Source: Actinomycetes bacterium
GTDB taxonomy: Bacteria > Actinomycetota > Actinomycetes > Propionibacteriales > Nocardioidaceae
Direction of reading: 5' to 3'
NCBI GenBank assembly: GCA_029779385.1
Contig: JAKPAQ010000438.1
Coordinates: forward strand, 1 to 6,292
DNA: 6,292 bases
How positions within the stretch are numbered: the stretch's first letter is position 1; the number at the start of each line of letters is the position of its first letter. The position numbers were made by a program, and so were the translations under genes. The notes below the pieces were generated by a model. That model was not told where the DNA came from, searched no databases, and saw only the letters and a program-made list of their open reading frames with translations. Below, one piece after another: positions 1 to 4,546 of this stretch.

Positions 1-695
1 GGTTACTCGGCCTGCACGCTTTCGCGCTGGCCGCGATTGGGTTCTGCCTGTTTATGGCGACTTGGCAGTTGGGCGTCTACGACCAACGCCAAGTGGCCGA
101 AACGCCGAAGGAACCCGGAGGGTCGGCGGTCGCGATCGAAGAAGTTTGGGGTCCAGGTGAGGTCTTCACCACCGACCACGATCAACAACTAGTTAGTGTC
201 ACGGGTCGTTTTCGGCCAGCAGATGAACAGTTCTGGGTGACGAACACGAAGCCGGACGGAACCGAGGGCGTTTGGCTCGTTGCCCCGGTCACCGTTGAGG
301 GTGCCGAACTAATGGTGGTTCGCGGTTGGCTTGCTGAACCGGTGTCACCAATGCCGAGCGTGCCACAAGGTGAAACCACCTTCGATGCAGTTTTGCAGCC
401 CGGCGCCGAACCAGGTGCCGGCTGGGATGAGGAAACCCGCACGATCGGCTCGCTTCGGATCCCGACCCTGCTCAATGAACTTGGTTACGACCAGTTGTGG
501 TCTGGTTACGCCATCACTACCGATAAGCAGATCGCCGCGCCGGCGGAACTGGCTGAAGTTCCCGAAAATGAGGTGTCTTGGACTACTGGCGGGCGAAACC
601 TTGGCTACGGTCTGCAATGGTGGGTTTTCGCCGGGTTCGCGGCCTTCATGTGGTGGCGGATAGCCCGCGAAATGGTCTTTGGGGACGATCGCTAA
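1..695 (+). CDS. SURF1 family protein, 5'-truncated by window edge
   Basis: SURF1-type proteins are inner-membrane factors for assembly of haem-copper cytochrome c oxidase, implicated in haem a insertion. The reading frame is open to the left edge: codons from position 3 encode a hydrophobic segment (LHAFALAAIGFCLF) that runs into ATWQLGVYDQR, the family's first membrane helix and its conserved WQL element. The ATG at 54 is therefore internal, and the true start lies upstream, probably a few to about 15 codons away. A roughly 140-residue extracytoplasmic domain follows, then the C-terminal membrane segment LQWWVFAGFAAFMWWR, where the family has its Y..QWW motif, ending with a short charged tail (FGDDR). 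The two-helix topology with a large intervening loop is the SURF1 layout. 230 residues are visible, so the protein is nearly complete. The DUF3817 gene follows directly, suggesting co-transcription. Confidence 0.88.
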   Translation, partial: LLGLHAFALAAIGFCLFMATWQLGVYDQRQVAETPKEPGGSAVAIEEVWGPGEVFTTDHDQQLVSVTGRFRPADEQFWVTNTKPDGTEGVWLVAPVTVEGAELMVVRGWLAEPVSPMPSVPQGETTFDAVLQPGAEPGAGWDEETRTIGSLRIPTLLNELGYDQLWSGYAITTDKQIAAPAELAEVPENEVSWTTGGRNLGYGLQWWVFAGFAAFMWWRIAREMVFGDDR

Positions 696-705
696 CCTGA
701 AGGAC

Positions 706-1047
706 GTGAACGACCGACTTTTGCGGGCATATCAGGTGATGGCGACGATCGTTGGCCTCAACCTTCTAATCGTGATGGCAGGCTTTATCGGCAAGATCGC
801 CACCGACGAATTCTCTTGGTGGAACCGTCACCAAGACATCTTTATGGTCATCGACCAACTCCACGGATTCTTGTTCATGGTGTTGATCGTGCTCATCGCC
901 CGCCTTGGTCTACGCCAAAAGTGGTCGTGGGGGTTCATGCTCAGCGTGATCGTTCTCGCCTGTGTGCCGCTCGTTTCGTTCTGGTCCGAACGGCGCACCA
1001 CGCATCGAGTTCACGCAGACCAAGCTGCCGCGCAGCCGGTTGGCTAA
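706..1047 (+). CDS. DUF3817 family small integral membrane protein
   Basis: This is a 113-residue protein of unknown function with three predicted membrane segments (about residues 10-30, 48-68 and 76-94). Family-like features are the opening LLRAYQVMATIVG, the QLHGFLFM stretch in the second helix, and VPLVSFWSERR after the third helix, which matches the P-x-x-SF-x-x-ERR ending of DUF3817 proteins. I chose the GTG at 706, ten bases after the SURF1 stop, because the protein then begins just before the conserved LLRAY segment. A TTG at 679 would add nine residues and overlap the SURF1 gene by 17 bases, and an ATG at 739 would cut into the conserved segment. No start is well supported by ribosome-binding sequence: GAAGGA at 699-704 is only one base from the GTG. 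The last four bases overlap the end of the convergent crotonase gene. Function is not known. Confidence 0.8.
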   Translation: MNDRLLRAYQVMATIVGLNLLIVMAGFIGKIATDEFSWWNRHQDIFMVIDQLHGFLFMVLIVLIARLGLRQKWSWGFMLSVIVLACVPLVSFWSERRTTHRVHADQAAAQPVG

Positions 1048-1817
1048 CGCCCGTTGAACTGAGCATTCCCGGGACCGTTTGTTAGGAACGACTCCATCCC
1101 GTGTTGCAAGTCTTCGGTGTGAAATAGGCTCGCCGCGATCGAGGTTGTTTCTGCCAGTGAGGCGGCCAAACCGTCGTCTTCGAGCAATCTCAACAACTCT
1201 TTTGCCGCCCCGAACGCTTTGGTCGGTCCGGCAGCCAAATCTGCTGCGAACTCGGCAACACCTTCGGCCAGCGACTCCGGTGAGAAAATCCGATTGACCA
1301 CATTCCAGCGTTCGAGAGTCGCAGCGTCGTAGAGCGCCCCGCTGAACACGAACTCTTTCGCCCGGGCGAGGCCGGCACGCTCGGCTAACCGTTGAGTCCC
1401 ACCCATTGTTGGGGTTAGGCCGATCACTCGCTCAACCAGTCCAAAGCGTGCGTTTTGCGAGGCAAAAAGCAGATCGCAGGCCAGTGCAACCTCCAGCGCC
1501 CAGGTAAGAGTTAGCCCATGTGCGACAAAAATTGTCGGCATCTCCAAGTTGGCGAACCGGTTCGGCAGCTCCAGCATGCGGTCGTAGAGCGCTTTGGTCG
1601 CTGCCTCGGACTTTTGGGCATAAAACTGCGCAACATCAACGCCGCCGGAAACGATCTTTCCGTCGGCCTTCACAACTAAAACGCGAGGCTGATTCGCTTC
1701 GATCGAGTCCAACGCAGCATCGAACTCATCGTGCAGAGCTAAGGAGTAGAGGTTGACCTGCCCGGCAGAGAAGGTGAGGGTCGCAACGCCTGCCGCAAAC
1801 TGCAGGTCAACACTCAT
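1044..1817 (-). CDS. Enoyl-CoA hydratase/isomerase (crotonase) family protein
   Basis: At 257 residues this has the usual crotonase length. The fold acts on acyl-CoA thioesters, holding the thioester carbonyl in an oxyanion hole. The first oxyanion-hole loop is IVSGGVDV (about 55-62). The core ALEVALACDLLFAS (107-120) carries Glu109, and ARFGLVERVIG (123-133) carries Glu129; these align with the two catalytic glutamates of classical hydratases (Glu144 and Glu164 in rat mitochondrial crotonase). GGTQRL (139-144) is also typical. The oddity is that the usual GGG before LELA reads TWA (105-107), placing Trp106 where the oxyanion glycine normally sits. Substrate and reaction therefore cannot be assigned; hydratase, isomerase or another crotonase chemistry are all possible. 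Its ATG shares one base with the upstream microprotein's stop (TGATG), and there is no clear Shine-Dalgarno sequence, so translation is probably coupled. Confidence 0.87.
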   Translation of the reverse strand: MSVDLQFAAGVATLTFSAGQVNLYSLALHDEFDAALDSIEANQPRVLVVKADGKIVSGGVDVAQFYAQKSEAATKALYDRMLELPNRFANLEMPTIFVAHGLTLTWALEVALACDLLFASQNARFGLVERVIGLTPTMGGTQRLAERAGLARAKEFVFSGALYDAATLERWNVVNRIFSPESLAEGVAEFAADLAAGPTKAFGAAKELLRLLEDDGLAASLAETTSIAASLFHTEDLQHGMESFLTNGPGNAQFNGR

Positions 1818-1927
1818 CAGTTACTAGTCGGGTCGTACGAACCGCCCTTGTTTGCGGTGACCTTTCGGTACACGAAAACTCCGGCGACGGCAGCTGCGAC
1901 AAGAATCACTAGTTTCGACATGCCCAT
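1817..1927 (-). CDS. 36-aa single-pass membrane microprotein, DLW-39-like
   Basis: This tiny protein begins MGMSKLVILVAAAVAGVF, continues VYRKVTANKGG and ends SYDPTSN. It has one hydrophobic segment (about residues 5-19), then a basic YRKV stretch and a short polar tail. That layout resembles the actinobacterial DLW-39 family (short hydrophobic N-terminus, then VYRKV), whose genes lie in the gyrA-ppiA neighbourhood, but the namesake Asp-Leu-Trp motif is absent, so the assignment is tentative. I chose the ATG at 1927 because GGGG lies seven bases upstream of it (1935-1938 on the reverse strand); a second in-frame ATG is at 1921. The frame stays open further upstream, but that extension crosses the divergent ppiA gene. 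The TGA stop overlaps the crotonase ATG as TGATG, so the gene is probably the first cistron of a two-gene operon. Function unknown. Confidence 0.62.
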   Translation of the reverse strand: MGMSKLVILVAAAVAGVFVYRKVTANKGGSYDPTSN

Positions 1928-1991
1928 ACGGTAGCCCCAGTTTGTTGGCACGTCATGTAAAGATTGGGAAAACCTTTGAAAGGACCTTGAA
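1928..1991. promoter_or_regulatory. Divergent intergenic region between microprotein gene and ppiA
   Basis: This 64-bp gap lies between two divergent starts and so should hold promoters for both directions. It is visibly more AT-rich than the flanking genes around 1956-1981. I could not find a -35/-10 pair with normal spacing: TTGTTG (1942-1947) and TAAAGA (1958-1963) on the plus strand are too close together, and TTTACA occurs on the reverse strand without a good -10. Promoter function is inferred from geometry only. Confidence 0.4.
1978..1984 (+). promoter_or_regulatory. Ribosome-binding site of ppiA
   Basis: GAAAGGA lies seven bases before the GTG at 1992 and fixes that codon as the start of the cyclophilin. 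The same AAAGG can pair with CCTTT immediately upstream (1973-1977), but with a one-base loop this is unlikely to form a hairpin. Confidence 0.7.
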
Positions 1992-2522
1992 GTGGCCACC
2001 ACGGCGACCTTGCATACCAATCGCGGCGACATCGTAATTGAACTGTTCGAACACCAAGCACCTAAGACGGTGGCGAACTTCGTCGGATTGGCCGAAGGCA
2101 CCAAGGAGTGGGTCGACCCCGCTACCGGCAAGGTTTCAACCGATCCTTTCTATGACGGTCTCACTTTTCATCGGATCATCTCGAACTTCATGATCCAGGG
2201 TGGCGACCCACTCGGCGATGGCCGCGGCGGCCCCGGTTTTGAGTTTGACGACGAGTTCCACCCAGAACTCAAATTTGATCGCCCCTATCTGCTCGCAATG
2301 GCCAACGCTGGCCTGAAGCCGGACGGCAGCGGCACGAACGGATCCCAGTTCTTCATCACCGTGGTGCCCACGGATTGGCTCAACCGCAAGCACTCGATCT
2401 TTGGTGAAGTGGTTTCACCCGACAGTCGCGCCGTTATCGACGCGATCGTTACGACCGCCACCGACCGCTTCGATCGCCCGGCCGAGCCGGTAGTGATCGA
2501 GTCGGTAACCATTCAGAAGTGA
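1992..2522 (+). CDS. ppiA: Peptidyl-prolyl cis-trans isomerase, cyclophilin type
   Basis: Cyclophilins catalyse cis-trans isomerisation of Xaa-Pro bonds and assist folding. No signal peptide or membrane segment is present, so this 176-residue protein should be cytoplasmic. It is a single cyclophilin domain (about 4-174). Residues matching the human CypA active site are all visible: Arg61 in TFHRII, Phe66, Met67 and Gln69 in FMIQGGDP, Ala104 and Asn105 in LAMANAG, Gln119 and Phe121 in GSQFFIT, Trp129 and Leu130 in DWLN, and His134. Retention of the tryptophan predicts cyclosporin binding. The loop at 36-57 (TKEWVDPATGKV onward) is the insertion typical of actinobacterial PpiA. The GTG start is supported by GAAAGGA seven bases upstream. 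The gene overlaps the rhomboid gene by four bases (GTGA), indicating one transcript with coupled translation. The symbol follows the M. tuberculosis homologue. Confidence 0.95.
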   Translation: MATTATLHTNRGDIVIELFEHQAPKTVANFVGLAEGTKEWVDPATGKVSTDPFYDGLTFHRIISNFMIQGGDPLGDGRGGPGFEFDDEFHPELKFDRPYLLAMANAGLKPDGSGTNGSQFFITVVPTDWLNRKHSIFGEVVSPDSRAVIDAIVTTATDRFDRPAEPVVIESVTIQK

Positions 2523-3373
2523 GCAACGCGGCCGGGCCGCAGGTCTGTTATCTGCACCCGGACCGGCCGGCTTTTATTCAGTGTCAGCGCTGTATGCGCT
2601 ATATCTGCCCTGAAGACATGCGTGAGGCGAGTGTTGGCTTTCAGTGCCCCAATTGCGTAGCCAAAGGGCAAGCGTCAGTTCGTCAACCGCGAACCATTGC
2701 TGGCGGTGCCATCTCGACCAACGTCGGTGCAGTCACGTTGGCAATCATTGCCATCAACCTTGTTGCCCAACTGGTCGTCATGTTTCAGGGCGGACCTGGC
2801 CAAAGTGGGCTGTTCAAGTGGGGCGCAATGTGGGGGTGGGGTGTCGCCCAAGGTGATTGGTGGCGACTGCTGACGGCGGCGTTCCTGCACGGCAGCCTGA
2901 TGCATATCGCGTTCAACATGTACGCGCTCTATCTTTTTGGCCCGCAGGCCGAACATGTCCTCGGGCGCTGGCGGTTTATCGCGTCTTATGTGACGGTCGC
3001 GGTCGGCTCCTCGGTCGTGGTCTACCTGTTCGAGGATCCCCAAGTCGCCACAGTCGGTGCCTCCGGCGCAGTGTTTGGCTTGTTCGGACTCTCACTGATT
3101 TACCTGCTTCGTACCAAGCAGTCACTAAACGCGATGTTGATTCTGTTGGTGATCAACGGCGTGATCAGCCTGCAAAGCGGAATTAGTTGGCAGGGCCACC
3201 TTGGTGGTTTTCTTACCGGTTTGGTTCTTGGCGTGGCGTTTGGGTACGCACCGAAAGAACGCCGAACACTCATCCACATCGGCACATTCGTCGCGTTGTG
3301 GGTGTTGTTCGCCGCGGCAATCCTTTGGCGAACTGACGTATTGATTGGCACTCTTGTGCCGGGGATGGCCTAA
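2519..3373 (+). CDS. Rhomboid family intramembrane serine protease with N-terminal zinc finger
   Basis: Rhomboids cleave membrane proteins within or beside their membrane segments using a Ser-His dyad. Residues 10-46 form a compact Cys/His cluster resembling a B-box zinc finger: Cys10, His13, Cys22, Cys25, Cys30, Asp33, Cys43 and Cys46, with the CPNC knuckle at the end. A linker and about seven hydrophobic segments follow. Rhomboid signatures are WWRLLTAAFLHGSLMHIAFNM (114-134), with Asn133 of the oxyanion hole and His129; GASGAVFGL (180-188), with nucleophile Ser182; and GHLGGFLTG (226-234), with catalytic His227. All catalytic residues are intact, so it should be active; the substrate is unknown. 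The GTG start overlaps the ppiA stop (GTGA) and the zinc cluster begins only nine residues later, so this start fits. Zinc-finger rhomboids are known in actinobacteria; the finger's role, perhaps partner recognition on the cytoplasmic side, is inference. Confidence 0.93.
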   Translation: MSNAAGPQVCYLHPDRPAFIQCQRCMRYICPEDMREASVGFQCPNCVAKGQASVRQPRTIAGGAISTNVGAVTLAIIAINLVAQLVVMFQGGPGQSGLFKWGAMWGWGVAQGDWWRLLTAAFLHGSLMHIAFNMYALYLFGPQAEHVLGRWRFIASYVTVAVGSSVVVYLFEDPQVATVGASGAVFGLFGLSLIYLLRTKQSLNAMLILLVINGVISLQSGISWQGHLGGFLTGLVLGVAFGYAPKERRTLIHIGTFVALWVLFAAAILWRTDVLIGTLVPGMA

Positions 3374-3388
3374 ATAACAACCATGTAG

Positions 3389-3420
3389 TTATCCACACCT
3401 GTGTACACAGGTGTGGATAA
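3389..3420. repeat. Perfect 32-bp palindrome with two inverted DnaA boxes
   Basis: The half-site TTATCCACACCTGTGT is followed at once by its exact reverse complement, giving 16 of 16 matched pairs and no spacer. The outer nine bases of each arm are TTATCCACA, the consensus DnaA-box sequence, in inverted orientation (3389-3397 and 3412-3420) with 14 bases between. It fills half of the 62-bp gap between the convergent rhomboid and crgA genes, so as RNA it could fold into a stem of about 14 pairs with a GTAC loop and serve both strands as a terminator. No T-run follows on either side, so it is not a canonical intrinsic terminator. A DnaA-binding site, a bidirectional terminator, or both are possible. 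Confidence 0.8.
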
Positions 3421-3435
3421 TGACAACGGTGTAAT

Positions 3436-3684
3436 TCACTCCCACTTCATTGCGAAGCCGAACGCGGCCAAGATGAATCCCATCCCAATAGCCAGGTTCC
3501 ATGGCCCCAAATCAGTGAAGAACGGGATTGTGTGGTCGGTATTTACCAGCGTGTAGAACGTAACGATCCACAACAAGCCGATGACGGCACACGCCACCAT
3601 GGCCGGTGCGGCCCAACGGTTGCCGATGCGTACCGGCTTAGGTCCGTTGTCCTCGACTGAATTTCGTTTGAACTTGTTGAACAC
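3436..3684 (-). CDS. crgA: Cell division protein CrgA
   Basis: CrgA is a small actinobacterial membrane protein that localises to the septum, contacts FtsZ and peptidoglycan synthases, and modulates septation. This 82-residue protein has the family layout: a basic, polar cytoplasmic N-terminus (residues 1-22), a proline-containing entry into helix one (about 25-46, with GLLWIVTFY), a short loop containing P and LGPWNLAIG, helix two (about 61-79) and a very short charged end (KWE). GLLWIV-x-FY and LG-x-WN-x-x-IG are characteristic. The start is GTG, supported by GGGAG on the reverse strand (3691-3695) six bases upstream. It is transcribed toward the rhomboid gene and diverges from the DUF881 gene, the arrangement seen for M. 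tuberculosis Rv0011c and Rv0012. Its 5' leader contains a perfect inverted repeat. Confidence 0.93.
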   Translation of the reverse strand: MFNKFKRNSVEDNGPKPVRIGNRWAAPAMVACAVIGLLWIVTFYTLVNTDHTIPFFTDLGPWNLAIGMGFILAAFGFAMKWE

Positions 3685-3701
3685 GATGGTCTCCCGCTCA
3701 A

Positions 3702-3721
3702 GTGGCCTCAGGTGAGGCCAC
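3702..3721. promoter_or_regulatory. Perfect 9+2+9 inverted repeat, candidate operator or leader hairpin
   Basis: GTGGCCTCAGGTGAGGCCAC has two exact 9-bp arms around GG. It lies 18-37 bases upstream of the crgA start inside the crgA/DUF881 divergent region. Arm length and tight spacing suit a dimeric regulator. If it is within the crgA transcript it could instead form an 8-bp stem with a four-base loop just before the ribosome-binding site. Neither role is shown by the sequence alone. Confidence 0.5.
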
Positions 3722-3770
3722 GATGTGACGTACTCCGCTAGCGTAGTCGGCGTAACTTATTCGGACAGGT

Positions 3771-3776
3771 AGGAGG
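3771..3776 (+). promoter_or_regulatory. Ribosome-binding site of the DUF881 gene
   Basis: AGGAGG lies eight bases before the ATG at 3785. Its last base is also the first base of the in-frame GTG at 3776, so that GTG cannot be the start; the strong site selects the ATG at 3785. Confidence 0.8.
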
Positions 3777-3784
3777 TGACGGTA

Positions 3785-4513
3785 ATGACAGAGCAGGATT
3801 CCACCTCGCGTAAATGGAGTCTGCTTGCCGTCGGCGTCTCTTGCTTCTGTGGGGTTGCTTTTGTTGCCGCTGCTGTCACTTCCAACGGATCCGATTTGAG
3901 GCCGGCCGGAGGCAATATCGAATCAGTGCTGGCCGGACGCACCAAAGAGGTCGAAAGCAAGCGACAGTTATCGGTGACGCTCCAAACCGAAATAGACAAG
4001 TTGTCGAAGCGTGTCGATGACGCTGCCCTGAAAGCGCAAGTCGCTCGAGCCAAAGAAGCGGCTGGCCCAGCCGGAATGACCGCCGTCCGAGGACCCGGAA
4101 TACGCGTAACTCTCGACGACGCGCCAAGTTCAGTCAACGTGCCTGGGCTTGATCCGAATCTGTTGGTTGTTCACCAGCAGGATTTGCAGGCATTCGTGAA
4201 CGCTCTTTGGGCCGGCGGCGCGGAGGCAGTGACCCTGCAAGGCCAACGTCTGACCACCATCGTCGGGATCAAATGCGTTGGAAATACCGTCGTGCTCGAC
4301 GGTGTTCCCTACGCTCCGCCATATGTGATCGAAGCGATCGGCAACCAATCGATGATGGCCTCGGCTTTGGTCGAGTCACCAGAGGTTCAGATCTATACCG
4401 ATTACGCGAATCGTTACGGGCTCGGCCTAGAACAGGAGAACCGAAGGTCGATTAAGGCACCGGCGAGCAGCGGCACTATCTCGTTGAACCATGCACGACC
4501 GTTCTCTGGCTGA
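3785..4513 (+). CDS. DUF881 family membrane-anchored protein
   Basis: This is a 242-residue relative of M. tuberculosis Rv0012, a family of uncertain function. A short cytoplasmic N-terminus (MTEQDSTSRK) precedes one membrane segment (about 11-31), so the remainder should be extracytoplasmic. Residues 44-92 are rich in Glu, Lys, Gln and Leu and look like a coiled coil. The DUF881 domain (about 98-215) shows RGPGIRVTLDDA (102-113), LLVVHQQDLQAFVNALWAGG (126-145), AVTLQGQRL, GIKCVGNTVVLDGVPY (161-176) and PPYVIEAIG, the most conserved stretches of the family. The ATG is chosen over an upstream GTG because AGGAGG overlaps the latter. It sits between crgA and pknB as in many actinobacteria, which suggests an envelope or division role by association only. 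The sortase and trpG genes that often follow are absent. Confidence 0.9.
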   Translation: MTEQDSTSRKWSLLAVGVSCFCGVAFVAAAVTSNGSDLRPAGGNIESVLAGRTKEVESKRQLSVTLQTEIDKLSKRVDDAALKAQVARAKEAAGPAGMTAVRGPGIRVTLDDAPSSVNVPGLDPNLLVVHQQDLQAFVNALWAGGAEAVTLQGQRLTTIVGIKCVGNTVVLDGVPYAPPYVIEAIGNQSMMASALVESPEVQIYTDYANRYGLGLEQENRRSIKAPASSGTISLNHARPFSG

Positions 4514-4546
4514 GGCCGAAGCGCTCGAGCACCTAGGTGACCTGAG
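4514..4546. terminator. Short convergent spacer with small palindromes, possible terminator
   Basis: The 33-bp gap between the DUF881 gene and the convergent pknB contains two adjoining exact palindromes, GCTCGAGC (4523-4530) and CACCTAGGTG (4530-4539). An imperfect stem can be drawn from CTC at 4524-4526 to GAG at 4544-4546. There is no T-run on either strand, so this is a weak terminator candidate, suggested mainly by its position. Confidence 0.25.

Larger units (their letters stand above)
3685..3784. promoter_or_regulatory. Divergent crgA / DUF881 intergenic region
   Basis: This 100-bp region should carry the promoters of both crgA and the DUF881 gene, since their starts diverge. Besides the 20-bp inverted repeat it holds a near-perfect 16-bp palindrome at 3732-3747 (ACTC-CGCTAGCG-TAGT region, one mismatched pair around the exact core CGCTAGCG). 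TAACTT at 3753-3758 could be a -10 element for the DUF881 gene, but I see no convincing -35 at 16-19 bp from it. Promoter positions are therefore unassigned. Confidence 0.4.

Noticed and set aside
54..56. ATG at 54 as the SURF1 start
   Set aside because: Upstream in-frame codons encode the conserved first membrane helix, so this methionine is internal and the gene is cut by the window edge.
1942..1963. TTGTTG and TAAAGA as a ppiA promoter
   Set aside because: The spacing between the two hexamers is only 10 bases, too short for a normal sigma-70-type promoter.
1928..2131. Upstream extension of the 36-residue microprotein to a 104-residue reverse-strand protein
   Set aside because: The extension crosses the ppiA start and antisense coding sequence and shows no family-like sequence; the ATG at 1927 has a plausible ribosome-binding site.
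2675..3043. 122-codon reverse-strand open frame inside the rhomboid gene
   Set aside because: It is antisense to a clear rhomboid domain and has no recognisable motif or ribosome-binding site evidence.
3776..3784. GTG at 3776 as the DUF881 gene start
   Set aside because: Its first base belongs to the AGGAGG ribosome-binding site that serves the ATG at 3785.
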